From Posidonia oceanica (lineage: Eukaryota; Streptophyta; Magnoliopsida; Alismatales; Posidoniaceae), in assembly GCA_037176725.1 (NCBI GenBank), contig JAZBRS010000014.1:80288501-80352500 (forward strand): a stretch of 64,000 nt of DNA, given 5' to 3'. The notes below the pieces were generated by a model. That model was not told the DNA's origin. It made no database searches and saw nothing but the letters and a program-made list of their open reading frames with translations. Positions 22,369 through 34,668 of the stretch are shown piece by piece; position 1 is the stretch's first letter; every line of letters begins with the position of its first letter. Both the position numbers and the translations under genes were made by a program.

Positions 22369-24480
22369 GGTGCAATACAAAAACTTTTGCATTCCCCTAT
22401 CGCTGGTTGATAACGGGTCAGGCCTTAATGTCTGTCCATTGCGCACTGCAACCAGGCTCGGATTCAAAGCCAAGGATATCACCCCGGTGACAAAGGGAAT
22501 GATAGCTTTTGACAATACTCACCATGACGCTCTAGGGATCTTGATTATTCCTCTGATCATTGGCCCGGTCATGTTCGATGTGGAATTCTACATTGTTGAC
22601 TTGGAGCCTAACTTTAATTTCTTGCTTGGGCGCCCTTGGTTGCACAAGCATCAGGTCATCCCCTCGACCCTCCACCGCATGATCAAGTTTCGCCACGGCG
22701 ACGATGTCATTGTCGTAATGGTGGAAAACTTTGAGAAGGAGTGGATCAAGGCGGTAGCACCCATCTCTTCGCAAACTATCTCTTTTGACCTTGAGCTTTT
22801 AGCTGCCTTGTATCGAGTTAATCGGTGTGAGCCGGTTAGCTTCATACCTGATCTTGAACGTGTCAACTCCTTGGCCATTCACAATAACCCCTTCTGGATG
22901 GTCGAAAACGTCTGTCACAGGTGGGGCTATGTCAAGGGAACGCCGCTAGGGCGATACAGCCAGGGAATCGCTAAGCCGATCAGAGCAGCAGAGCGAAGAG
23001 ATTCTGAAGGTCTCAGATATGACCTACAGTCCAGCAAAGACAGATGCATGCAGCCTAAGGATCAGAGGATGGCTATCCCACAGGACCTCACTAACTTCAC
23101 CAGTGCAGGTATCCTGGATTCAATTGGTAGTGAAGCCCCAGCACAGCAGGCGTCATGCCCGAGCTCTTCGCTGCCGATGGAAGAATGGGTCTGCATCGAG
23201 GACTACTACTCAGATGAGGAGGAGTCTGGCATAGTTGAGGCAGCCCCAACTAGCAGTAAGGATCAGCTCAGCGTGGCAACGTCTCAGTCAGTTTGCTCGA
23301 CACTCACTAATGAAGCAGCAGAATTGGTAGACCCTGGGGCGGGGCTGATAGTTTCCCCTCTTCCTGTAGCATCACCAAAGTCACCGACAGCCGCAGCCAC
23401 AGCGCCAGAGTCAGAAGCACGCCCTCCGGCATCATCCAGCAGTCAGCCTGTGGCCGTAGCCACACTAGCATGGAAATCACCTTCTCCGGCAGCGCAGTCA
23501 GGCGGATCAGACAGTAGCGTGACTTGGCCCACATCATTGACAGTGCCACAAGTAGACCAGGCGGCTCTGTCAGGCACACCGGTGTCAGCCTCAGCAGATC
23601 TTGCTATGCGGAAGATTCTTGCCGCTGCTACCGGGAGACAACCACTATCACCCACGGGCATCGGCGCTTCATCCCCAAGCATGGCGGCCTAGCCATTGGT
23701 CCCCTAGAAGAGCAGTTGTGCCTCCCCTCCAGTAGCAGCAGTGATCCTGGTAGCCTACCCAGCAGCAGCGAAACAAGTACCCCAAGCAGTAGAAAGCTCG
23801 GCCGTTGAGCCAGGGCTGGCCGCAAGCCTGGCAGTCACTTATTATGTCGACTCACCCTCGAATGAGGAGGGAGGAGCGGCTGCAGACGCTCAGATTGATT
23901 TCTCAATGGGAGACTTGGAGCAGTTATTCCAGGAGTAGCTCGCGTCGTTGGCGTAGGACGTCGCAGAGCATGAGACAGCATAGAAGAAGGGGAAGGCCGT
24001 GGTCGCAAATCCCTCTATCATGGTCCTAGAGGAAGATCTAGCGGTCGAGCCACCCACTAGACCAGATGAGCTGATCACCTTGCAGCCAGGGGGTGGGTCT
24101 AGATGGTTTGTGCAGTGCATGCCCCACTTAGGCAATGCAGCAAGCGGCAGTACAATGATCGGCCGCCAGCCTGATATATCCCTGACAAGTGCACAAAACA
24201 TGCAGAGGAAGTAATAGCACAGCAGATACCAGCAACATCAGCACCACAAGCAGCACCAATAGCACCGCAAGTGGTAGCATCAGCACAACATGCACCAGCA
24301 GCAGCACAACATGCACCAGCAGCACAGCAGCAAGCAGTAGCACATGCAACCCCTGTATAGCAAGCAGCAGCATAGTTAGCTTCAGTACAGACAGTAGCAC
24401 GGATAGCAGAATCAGCAGAGTCAGAGCAGGTAGAGCCAGCCGAGGAGTTTGCTAGGATAGAGGTCACGTGTCGAGGGTAT
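22369..24480 (+). pseudogene. Protease and protease-RT linker of element A
   Basis: This resumes the frame interrupted by the solo LTR. The retropepsin active site LVDNGSGLNVCP is at about 22403-22438, followed by the FDVEFY segment and LLGRPWLHKHQ near 22620-22655. This protease would cut the Gag-Pol polyprotein. Open frame continues to 23692, then stops (TAG 23690-23692) and frame changes break the acidic, low-complexity linker. The stretch 24200-24440 is rich in CAGCA-type repeats, as in B. The apparent start at 22295 lies inside the solo LTR and is spurious. Confidence 0.85.
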
Positions 24481-26128
24481 AAAATCACTCGGGTGAGCGT
24501 GACCATCTTGAAGCGTCACCAGGGCCAAGCAGTGGAACACTTGCACTCCTTCGATATCTCAGACCCCACCTTTGAGAAGGAGATCCTTTCGGAGCTTATT
24601 GCATACGGAGAGGAGGATGATGCAGGCGAAGATGAGAATGATGAACCGTCGCCTGAGTTCCGGCCCCACGACGACGATCCAGAAGGCCCCAACCTCCATG
24701 TCGAAGAGGAGACAGAGGTTGTCAGCATTGGCACAATAGAAGAAGTCAGAGAGGTCAGCATTAGCGCCCATCTATCGCCCCATGCCAGAGCAGAATTCAT
24801 CGCATTCTTGAAGGAGTATGCGGATGTCTTTGCCTGGAGCTATGAGGATATGGTTGGCCTCGACATTGAGATAGTTGTGTACAACCTGCCCTTGGACCCA
24901 GACGCAAGGCCGGTAAAGCAGAAGCTAAGGCGATGGCGACCGTAGTGGCTACTCATGATCAAGGAGGAGATCATGAAGCAGCACAATGTTAACTTCCTCA
25001 AGGTCGTCCTTTACCCTGAGTGGTTTGCAAACATTGTGCAAGTGCCCAAGAAGGATGGATGAGTCCGCATGTGCATTGATTACCGGGACCTGAACAAGGC
25101 GAGTCCCAAGGATGATTTCCCACTACCGCACATTGACGTCCTAATCGACAACATTGCAGGGCACAAAATGCTCTCATTTATGGATGGCTTCTCTAGCTAT
25201 AACCAGATCAGAATGGCAGAAGAGGACATGGAGAAAACATCCTTCATCACCCCTTGGGGTGTCTTCTGCTACCAGGTTATGCCATTTGGGCTGAAAAGTG
25301 CTGGCACAACCTATCAGAGGGCCATGACTGCACTTTTCCATGACCTCATGCATCAAGAAGTTGAGGTCTATGTGGATGATATGATTGCCAAGACCAAAGA
25401 GCCTGAGGATCATCTTGCCTGCCTAAGGAAGCTCTTTGACCGCTTGAGAAAGTATAAGCTGCGCCTTAACCCCAGCAAATGCATATTCGGGGTATCTTCT
25501 GGCAAGCTCCTGGGCTACATTGTTAGCCAGAGAGGGATTGAAGTGGACCTGATGAAGGCAAAAGCCATCGTGGACATGCCACCCCTAGGACAGAGAAAGA
25601 GGTCCGAGGCCTGCTCAGACGCTGCAGTATATCAGTCGGTTCATTGCACAGCTCATGCCTATCTGCGAACCGATCTTCAAGCTCCTGAAGAAGAATGCAC
25701 AGATCAACTAAAGCGAGGAGTGCCAAGCTGCCTTTGACAAGATCAAGCAGCTTCTGACCAAGTCTCCTGTTTTGATCCCTCCCATGTTGGGGAGACCTCT
25801 GCTTCTCTACCTCTCTACCATGCAGTATTCCATGGGCGCCGTCTTGGGCTAGCATGATGAATTTGGTAGAAAGGAGCATGCAATTTATTACCTGAGCAAG
25901 AAATTCAATGATTGCGAAGCTAGGTATACCACAATGGAGAAAACCTGCTTATCCCTCTTCTAGGCTGCACAGAAGTTGAGGCACTACATGATGGCATATC
26001 CAGTCCGGCTTCTATGCCGGCATGACCCCATCAAGTTCCTCTTCCAAAAGCCAGCAATGGTAGGCAGATGCGTCAAGTGGCAGGTACTGTTGTCTTAGTA
26101 CGACATCACCTTTGTCACGCAGTGAGCA
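24481..26128 (+). pseudogene. Reverse transcriptase and RT-linked RNase H of element A, inactivated
   Basis: The pre-RT part 24493-24942 is open and ends in a TAG. RT is readable from about 24840 to 25585 with DYRDLNKASPKDDFPLPHID, FITPWGVFCYQVMPFGL and the catalytic YVDD at 25369-25380. A second stop (TGA 25060-25062) and a one-base shift of frame near 25582 destroy it. The following RNase H region has further stops near 25709, 25850, 25961, 26097 and 26122. Comparison with B shows most stops arose as C to T or G to A changes in CAG, CGA or TGG codons, the expected result of cytosine methylation in heterochromatin. Confidence 0.88.
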
Positions 26129-27386
26129 TTGAAGGGCCAAGCCATGGCAGATCACCTCGCAGACTTTCCTTTGCCTGAATACCAGCCTCTCCAGACGCAG
26201 TTCCCGGATGTGGACATCCTCTTTGCAATGGAGGACTCTAAGGAGAAGGACCCCGAAAACTTAGAGCAGTGGCAGCTCTATTTCGATGGCGCTGCCAACA
26301 AGAAGGGTCGAGGCATAGGCGCAGTGCTGACCACGCCACAGGGGCAGATGATCCCCTTTGCAAGGAAGCTGACCTTCAAATGCACTAATAATGAAGCAGA
26401 GTATGAAGCATGCATTCTGGGACTGAAGGTCGCGCTCGAGCATGAGGCGCAGAAGTTGCATGTGCACAGCGATGCCATGCTGGTGATTTCCCAAGTGAAT
26501 GGCGATTGGAGGACAAAGGATTCAAAGCTCGTGCCATATCACGAACACCTGCTGAAGCTGATAGAACAATTTGCAAGCATCCGCTTCTCGTACATGAACA
26601 GGGCAAGGAATGCATATGCAGATGCGCTAGCAACCTTCGCATCCTGGCTTAGTATACCTAAAGATCGAGCAGTGGATGTATCAGTTACACGCATGGAGCT
26701 GCCTGCGCACTGCATGAGCGTAGAGGAGGGGGATCCGGTAGAAGAGCAGCCATGGTACTGTGACATCAAAGCCTTCCTAGAATCTGGCAACCACCCGACT
26801 GGCACCTCAGCAGCAGATAGGAGAACTTTGACGCGTCTGGCGTTGAAGTATGTGTTAGGGGCAGGGCAGCTATACAGAAGGTCATACAGTCAGATGCTCC
26901 TACACTGCTTGAGCAAGCAAGAGGCCGGCACGCTAATGCTCCAAGTTCATGCAGGGACTTGTGGCCCGCATATGAATGGAGTACTGCTGGCCAAGAAGAT
27001 CATGTTGCAAGGCTACTTCCGGTCAACCATGGAGGCAGACTACTGCCAATTTGTGCGTAGATGCCACAACTGCCAAATCCATGGTAATCTCATGCACGCT
27101 CCCCCGCAGGAATTGCATGGCATGTCTTCGCCATGGCCCTTCTCCACCTGGAGGATTGATGTCATCGGCACTATACACCCTGCTGCATCGAATGGTCATC
27201 GCTTCATTCTGGTAGCGATAGACTATTTCACTAAGTGGGTGGAAGCAACCTCCTACAAGGCGGTCACAGCCGCGGTGACGGAGAGGTTTATCAGAAACAA
27301 CATTGTCACCTGGTATGGGGTCCCGCATGCAATCATCTCTAACAATGGCTCGAACTTCATTACAAAAAGGATCGAGGAGTACCTGC
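26129..27386 (+). pseudogene. Archaeal-type RNase H and integrase (N-terminal two thirds) of element A
   Basis: An open frame contains the archaeal-type RNase H (LYFDGAANKKGRGIGAVL, NNEAEYEAC, HSDAMLVISQ, NAYADALA; all four acidic catalytic positions kept), which is diagnostic of the Tat clade. The integrase zinc finger (HAGTCGPHMNG ... CHNCQIH, 26946-27080) and the first half of the catalytic core follow. The first catalytic Asp is present (RIDVIG, near 27158), but at the second the codon reads Asn (SNNGSNF, 27341-27343), so the enzyme would be inactive even without other damage. Element B interrupts the frame at 27386; the last residues of the open frame come from B's LTR. Confidence 0.9.
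27382..27386. repeat. Target site duplication of element B (CCTGC), left copy
   Basis: CCTGC lies directly before TGTTGACACC and is repeated at 55545-55549 after the right LTR. The integrase sequence of A resumes after the second copy. Confidence 0.95.
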
Positions 27387-30300
27387 TGTTGACACCCCAT
27401 CTTGGCAGGCCTAGACCCTTGGAGTCCTCTGGTTGATTGCTGGATCAAACCCCAACCAAACCCTAACCCTAACCCTCCTCTCAACCCTTCAAAATCAGCC
27501 CATTTTGGCCTAAACCTCTACCCCCCTTCCCAACCTCAAAACCTAACCAAAACCCATAGGAAAACCCACCACTATCCACTCAACAAACCTACCCAAAAAC
27601 CTAGGATTTTCCAAGCCTGACCCATTCCCAAAAACCCTAGAAAACTTAGGTGAAACTACCCTTTTTCTATACCTTGAAACCCCTCCAAAACCTCTTTAGA
27701 ATCAAACCAAAATTTCAGACCCAAGACTTCAAAACCTAGACTACCCACCCACCAATTTTCACCCAATTCCGAGACCATTAAGACCTCCATTCACTCAAAT
27801 TATCCTTTTCTCTCTCCGGGATTATCATTTTCTCTCTCCTCTCTCTCTCCTGATTATCATCTCCCTTTTTCCCCCTTTCTCATCCTTTTTTGGGTCTGGC
27901 TGTGGGCCCCCTCTGTGCTTCTATCCCTCCTCTATTTTATCCTGATTTTTACTTTATTTTTAACACTTTTTCTGAATTTTTAAAAAATCGTTTTCCTCCA
28001 ACCTATCTTTTCCCCTTTTATTTCCCTTTGTTTCCATTTCTTTCCTCCTTCTCTTTTCCTTTTCTCCCTTTTGCAAAAATCCACAAAAACCCATAAAAAT
28101 ATGTAAAATCTCAAAACATAAAACAAACAAATCAGTACACTAAGAAAAACAATTAAAAAATATTAAACAAGCAATTAACAACTTAAACTTAACTAAATCA
28201 AGCTAAAAAGAAAACCAAACATGCAAACTAAAAAATGCAAAACAAATCAAAAGAAAACACTGGAAAATCAAGGAAAAAGCTAAAATAAAATCAAAACCCA
28301 CCAAAGGTAAAAACCCATCAGAGGAATTAAAAAACAAACCCAAAAAGAAGAATTAAAAAATCAAATACTAGAACAAGTAATTAAGAAAGGCAAAAGACTT
28401 AACCTAACGAACATAAGAAAAACAAGTAAAAACTTAATTAAAAAAAAAAAAAAAAAGGAAAAGAAAACACATCTGAAAAGCTCGAAAACACCCTATCAAA
28501 CCAAAAAAATCCTACTAAAAACTTCAAGAAAAATCCTTAAATAAAAAATCAAGACATAACTTAAAAGACTTAAGAAAGAAAAACCCTAAGAAGACTACAA
28601 CTTTAAAATCTAAAACCAACCCTAAAATAATACGAAATAAATCCTGAAAAATCCTAATTAATATCCTAAGTGTCTAACAAGGGAAATACAATTTTTAAAA
28701 CAATTTAAAAAAGGTTTAACAAACATTTAATCAAGTGAAAACCAATTAAGAACAAAACCAAAGCTTTAAAACCCTAATCAAGCCCAAAACACATTAATCA
28801 ACTCAAAATAACCATTAAAAATCTTAATTAAAATCCTAATCTACAGTACAACTCTTCTAATATTTTATTTATTTTTTAGTTTATTTTTACCTATCTTATT
28901 TCCCCATTCTACCCTCTCCTTCTCTCTTACTTTTCTTTTTATTCTTTCTTTTCTTTACTGGGCTCAATTCAGCCCGTTTCCTTTTTTCTTTTATTTCTTC
29001 GTTTTTTTTTCTCGGCCCACAGTCCGGCCTTCCCCACCCTTCTTCTTCCTCAATCTTCCTCTGCGTTTTTCTCCGGCCGATTCTCCCGCGAAGCTGCAGC
29101 AACAGGATTCCCTCCCCCTTTTAAATTCGAAGCTCCGTCACTTCATTCTACAGTAACTCGCCGCCTCTCCTTCGTCTCAGCAGCTTTTCCGGAGTCGGTC
29201 GCCCCGTCCCCTCCGCTGCAGTAACCGCCGGCCGAGTTTGAAATTCTCAGCTCGCGCCCAGCGCGCCAGCAGCCTCTCCTCTACTAGATTTAAGCTTCCC
29301 GTCCTTCCTTCAATCGAGGGGAGATCGACCTTCAATTGGCAGTGAGAGCGAGCAAGAGAGAGCAACGAGAGACCACCAGCAAACCAGAGACCAAAATCCG
29401 AATTTTCTTTCCTTTCTGTGCGATCTTCCTCCTCCCCTGATCCTCTTCCAATTCCGGAGTGAAAAGAGAGAGGAAAAGAGAGTGTTTGTGAGTTCTGGGC
29501 ATCCCGGAGAGAAGCCCTCATCAGAGCCTGATCCCTCCATCCAGTCTTCTTCTTTTCTTCTCTGAAAATATCAGCAGAGCATCCTTCTTCCTTTTCCAAT
29601 CCCCCAACACCACTCCAAGCCTCCACACTTCTCCCCATTGCTCCCCCAAGATCACCCAAAACCCAGCCATTTCCCAGCCTCATTCTCCGGCCATTCCACC
29701 CACTGAAACCACCTAAAACCACCCGGAAACACCCTGATCACCAGACCTGCAACCCAGCTCCTTTCTCTCACAATTCCCATCACTCCAGCCCGCAACTCCC
29801 CCCCAAACGTCACCCAGTCACTCACCAGGCCTCCACCTTTCTAAAGCCCCCGGCCTCGAACCCAACCGCTCACCACAGCTTCCATACTCCACCACAAACA
29901 CTTACACCACTCACTGACCAGAAAACCAGCCGACTTCCAATCTCCACCTACAGCCTCCCAAAAAAACAATTCAACCACCCAGAACCACTCCCCGCACCTC
30001 CAGCAATCTCCCGGAACGCTCCACCTAAGCCGACGAGCAGCGGACACCTCCCTCGACCTCCGGCTGCGTCCTCTGAACCCAGAAAAGCCAAAGCGTTACC
30101 TGAGCTGCAGAACTTCGGTCCGATTGATCAGGAGGCACCGGAGGGACGTCCTGAAGTGATCCCAACCTCCGCGGGCAGCCGGCAACGCCTGCAGCAACCA
30201 GGCGGCCTCCACCGGCGACAGCTGAAGTCACTGACGTCGGGGGAGCGACTCAGGCGCGGGAAAAGGTAATCACTGCTTCCCCTAGCTTCCTCTCCTTCTT

Positions 30301-32389
30301 CTCTTGCTTCCCCAGCCTTTAGAATAGGCTTTCCGGACCTCCTGCTCCGTCTTCAGCTCGCCGGACAGTCCTCCTTCTCCGGCGCCGGCTGCTTTTCCTC
30401 CGGACATTCCGACCAGCAGAGCGAGTTCCAGTCGACCCCCGGAGCTCCGGACGACCGCCGACGCTGCTCTCCGCCTTCCCGCGCATCCTCAGCCTCCCCT
30501 GTCGACGGCATGAACTCTGGAAGCTTCGTGCTACAGTGATCGTCGCCGTCGACGATCAACACTGTTCACTTATTTTTCAGTTTATATAGTTTTAGGGTAA
30601 ATATTGCATGTCTGTCCTAAGTTTCCTCATTTTTGCATTCCAGTCCTTATTTCGTTTATTCTGCTTGATTTTTAATTAAATACTTTGCTAAATTGCACGA
30701 TCTGTTTATGTTTTTCAATATTTGCAAGTAGATCCATTTACTGTGCTGTGCTGTTATGATATTTTGCAGTTTAGTCCTCCTGTTTTCCTTTTTTGCATTT
30801 AAGTCCTGTACCAAGTCAATTCATTTATTTACTCATATTTTACCATACTGTATTGCATCCTGGCCCCTCGCATGTTTTTATTTTTGCATTTAAGTCCCAT
30901 GCACTGTTAGAACTTGGGATTATTTTTTATTTTTCCATACTGCATTGCATTCCAAGCCCCTGCATTTTTCTATTTTTGCATTTAAGTCCATGCACTGTAG
31001 AAACTTAGGTTCTGATTTTTATTTTTGGTTAATGCATTGCATATTTGCCCCTCTACTTTATCATATTTGCAGTTAGGTCCATTTTAAATGGACAGTAACT
31101 GTGCTGCATGCATTTTAACTTACTGCATTGCATTTTTAACCCCATATTTTCCAGAAATTGCACTGTGGTCCAGTCATTTAATTTTCAGAGCATATTTTCC
31201 ATACTAAATTGCATTTCCAACCCCTGCATGATTTCAAAATCACACTTAGGTCCCTGCATGCTTTAAAAATCATGTGAAAAGACCATTTTGCCCCTAGATT
31301 GCATTTTAGCCCCTATGCCTACCAAATTTCATACAGACCTTCCACTAGTACCCCCAGACTCCCCAGGACCTTGTTTTCTGGAAAATTTGCATTTTAGACC
31401 CTAGATTTTTTCAAAATTGCACTCTGACCCCTTTTGGTTTCAAAATCTCTTTCAAAGCATACCTTCTTTTCAAAACACCTTTCTGAGCCTAGTTTTTTTT
31501 GCCAAATAGATCCTTGTCTTCCCCTGTTTTCAAAATCCTCCCTGGGACCCTGTTTTCTGGGAATTTTGCACTTTTATCCCCTCTTCTTTTTCAAGATGCT
31601 TTCCGAACTCCTGGTTTTTCTCAAATTACTTCTCTTTGCTTTTCTTGCTTTTGCATGCATCCTGCACTCATTTAGTCTTGCATTTTAGCATCTCCCTGCA
31701 CACACTAGCACTTCTAGCTCCCTTTCACTTGGGAGGACCTTTTTGCACATCCCTAGGACCTCCTGAACACCTAGATCTGTTCTTCTCCTCTGTTCTGGCC
31801 CTTCTGCCTTGGAGCTGCGATATCTTCCAATCCGGCCGTTGGATCTTCTCAAGTGAGCTGCCCAAGCGACCGCAGCGAAGCGCTCTTCAGCATAGACCAG
31901 ACAGATTTCAGATCAGGCTCCCGGATTTCCTGGTATGTCCTCCTGAACCCCTGCATTGCATTCATTTGCATGGCATTTGCACAGTTTTCCTTGTTTTCGC
32001 TTTCTGTCTCTTTGAGCATGTAGAATAGGACTTCCCCTTTCTGCTTGTCTATTCAAATCCTCGTTTCGCGTTTCTCTGTGTGTTTCGTGTTGCGTTCTCC
32101 CTGGATTTGCCACTTTATGTGACTTTCTTCCCCTTTTTCCACGATCCGATCGCATCGCGAGCTTTGGGCAGCATGCGAGACACACCGTGGAACGGTTTAG
32201 TGGGAAACAGCCGCAAAGAGGTGGTAATCCCTCCATTTGCCCCTTCTCCCCTCAGTAGGTCTTCACACCTACTCTGAGCGGCCCTAAACAGCGTTTGTTC
32301 TTATACACACGTTGTCTTGCCTCCCCTTCGACCCCTTTTAATCTCTTTCTGCATCCTCGCATTTGCATGGCTTTTTCGAGGTTTTTGCT

Positions 32390-32700
32390 TCGCTGTTTTG
32401 GCACCGTTTCGCGTGCCCGCCCTCGTTTTCGCTCCGTTTTGCGTGCCCATCTGTTTTCTTGTCTCGTTTTGCGCACTGTCTTGCCTTCTCGTTCGTTTTG
32501 CGTGCCGGTTTTATTCCTTCGCCCCGTTTTGCATACCATTCTGTTTTCTCGTCCTGTTTTGCGAACCTTCTTGCTCTCTTATCTCGTTTTGCGCGCTGCT
32601 TTGTTTTCCGCTCGTTTTGCGTGACGGTTTCGCTCTTTTGCATCGTTTTGCGTGCGTTGCTCATTTCTCGCCTAGTTTTGCGTGTTTTACGCCGTTTTCC
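32390..32700. repeat. Minisatellite in the 5' LTR of B (CGTTTTGCGTGCC-type)
   Basis: Eight to nine degenerate copies of a unit of about 30-40 bp carrying the core CGTTTTGCGTGCC or CGTTTTGCGCACT. The 3' LTR has the identical array at about 54597-54907. The position relative to the downstream conserved block matches that of the minisatellite in A. Confidence 0.75.
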
Positions 32701-32979
32701 CTTACATGTCGATTGCATTGCATGGTTTTCTCGCTGTTTCGTTTTCTCGCTTGCATTTGCATATAGGGCTGTGATGCTTACTGCCTGGAGTTCTCACGAG
32801 CTAGGTTACGCCTGGTTCGGAACACAGACAGCGCAGCTGAGCACTTAGAGAGCACGTTTACTTCCTTGCATTGTTTCTCCCCACTTAGAGCACTCCTTGA
32901 GCATTCATTTAGGCATTCATAGGCACATAGGCATTCAATCCTGCATCTTTCTGCGTATGCGAGCGTAAGCCTAGAAAGA

Positions 32980-33035
32980 CCGATTTTCGGGCGTGTCGGG
33001 GGTGCCTAATACCTTCCCCGCACGTAACAGGAGTC
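32980..33035 (+). promoter_or_regulatory. LTR block conserved in all LTRs of the window, with a short hairpin
   Basis: The segment AGAAAGACCGA ... TCGGGGGTGCCTAAT-ACCTTCCCCG ... AACAGGAGTCCTT recurs in both LTRs of A (near 14005-14070 and 63325-63390), the solo LTR (near 19110-19040), LTR C (near 7755-7700) and B's 3' LTR (near 55188-55245). GGTG and CACC arms followed by GGG and CCC can fold into a small hairpin in most copies. The rest of these LTRs is far less alike, so this block probably carries an LTR function such as transcript start or 3' processing. That function is inference. Confidence 0.6.
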
Positions 33036-33337
33036 CTTACCCTGTCTTTTGGCCCGCAATGACCGTACCGCCCTTATCCTAGGCTAGAGTCATCTCATTT
33101 GCATGTATTTGCATCTGTTTCCCTTTGCATTGCATTGCTTTGCATTTCTTGCTTGGTTTTGCGCGTTAATTCACGCATTACCCCGGTTTTCCTCGTCTTC
33201 CGTTAATAGACGTGGTGACGACTCTGATTTATCTTTTCCTTTTTCTCCTCGATTTTAAGTGTTTTTCGAGTTAAGCCTCTTCCTCGGATCTCAATCGCCG
33301 CTAAATAGCGAGCCTGGTTCCGATCAGGATCGCTACA

Positions 33338-33357
33338 GTGGCGACTCTGCTGGGGAG
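33338..33357 (+). promoter_or_regulatory. Primer-binding site of element B
   Basis: GTGGCGACTCTGCTGGGGAG lies directly after the LTR end. A 12-base PBS-like copy lies inside the LTR 123 bp upstream (33215) and a degenerate one 143 bp downstream (33481). Confidence 0.85.
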
Positions 33358-34668
33358 AAGTCTAGACTCCGGCTTTCGTTCTCGGCTTTTCGCTCGCTTG
33401 TTTTGTAGTTTTGTCTACCTTGTGTGCCTTTCTTGCCCGTTTTGCTCGCCTTTCTGTGCAAACCCCTAGCAAGTCGCTTCGTGGCTACTTTGCTTGGGTT
33501 TTGCACCTCTTTCGCCTCGGTTTGCGCTTTCTTTTACCTGGCCTCGCTTATTTGCTTGTTTATTTACTTATTGTCTTGCTTATACTCCTATTTCTTTTAC
33601 AGTCTGCTTACTCTTACCTTGTTTTGCCTTACTTGCCTATTATTGCTTTAATTCTTGCGCATTGCATGTCTACATACTTTGTTTGGCTAAATACATGCTT
33701 TTTGGATGTTGAATGCTTCCTTTACACTCTTGCTATGCCACTACACACGCACATACTATGCCTACGTGCCTTTTGACTTGATGAATGCTTCTTTTTCACC
33801 ATCATGTTCACAAACACTCGCACATGCCATGAACATGCCTTTTGTTGTGTTGTATGATGGTTGCTTGCCATTTTGACTGATTTTCTTCCCTTTCGCACTT
33901 GCCATGCTTAGGATAGTAGAGACTTGTCTGCTTCCCCCATGGTTAACTAAAAAATGCAAGTAAAAAGAACTTCTAGGGGCAACTAGAGACTACAAACAAT
34001 CCTTCACTCCCTTTTTTGGTTAATAAAATATGCAAGATAAAAAACTCTAATCATTTGCATAAGCATCATATAGGGCATGCATTCTTCTCCTCTGAGTCCA
34101 CCTACTAGTCTGCGATGGACGATTCCGGCCTCTTGTTCCACTGCTTTGGGCGTGGCATAAGTTGGTCGGTCCGTCCCCTCCTTGTCCGGGGGTCGTGTCG
34201 GTGTTAGTAGAGGGTACCACCCACGCTTTGGCGGGGTAGAGGCCACTAACGCACCACCCTGTCATTACCTGAGCTTTGGGCCGGGAGTTAGACAGGGGAC
34301 CTACTTTTTCTGACCTGAGTCGGTGACCCGTACATCCAGGGATACCCGGAGTAGACAACCTTACTAGGACACACTAGTTAGGTGAGGGGGGCATACTAGA
34401 AAGCATGCATATCATTCACGCCACTTAACTAACTCATTTGCATTCATCCTCTAGTTTCTAACCCTAATTTCCTTCTGTTGTGTCAACGTGATCGGTAAGA
34501 GAGTTCCCTTTGCCAGAGCTTGAGTACCGACCCTCGTTGACGCCCTTTTGCGACTTAGTTCGCGACCATTCCCCTTCCGAGCTATCCGCACTTGCGACGA
34601 TAGCTCCTCTTAGGAAGCATCGCTTGAATACCTGTCGCAGCCCAGTTCTCACACGCTCTAGGTCAGCA
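33358..34668 (+). other. Leader (5' UTR) of element B
   Basis: 1.3 kb between PBS and the gag ATG. The first 300 bp are pyrimidine-rich and contain a degenerate repeat of the PBS segment. The region 34070-34400 is conserved with A. Open frames here have low-complexity Leu/Phe/Cys content and are not conserved. Confidence 0.75.

Larger units (their letters stand above)
27387..33337 (+). mobile_element. 5' LTR of element B, 5951 bp
   Basis: It starts TGTTGACACCCCATCTTGGC and ends GGATCGCTACA. It has three compositional zones: an AT-rich, A-biased stretch (27440-28860), a GC-rich pyrimidine-rich stretch (28900-30560), and a zone with recurrent TTGCATTT-CCCC phrases (30590-31700). The region common to all LTRs here follows (32760-33110), with a minisatellite before it. 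ORFs of up to 181 residues on either strand are compositionally biased, unlike any family I recognise, and are not called as genes. A TTTATATAG at 30581-30589 could be a TATA box, but D lacks it at the same place. Confidence 0.92.

Noticed and set aside
22295..23692. 465-codon ORF as an independent protease gene
   Set aside because: The first 25 codons lie in the solo LTR; the frame is simply the continuation of the interrupted polyprotein of A.
27455..27482. CCCTAA-type repeats resembling plant telomere sequence
   Set aside because: Only about two to three imperfect units in a C/A-rich LTR stretch, identical in the other LTR of B; it is part of the LTR and not telomeric.
29177..29722. 181-codon minus-strand ORF in the LTR of B, repeated in the other LTR
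   Set aside because: Duplicated only because the LTRs are near identical; Gly/Arg/Glu-rich composition from a pyrimidine-biased strand, and other LTR families show no counterpart.
30581..30589. TTTATATAG as the promoter TATA box of B
   Set aside because: The equivalent stretch in D does not keep it, and no transcript start evidence is available; mentioned only within the LTR entry.
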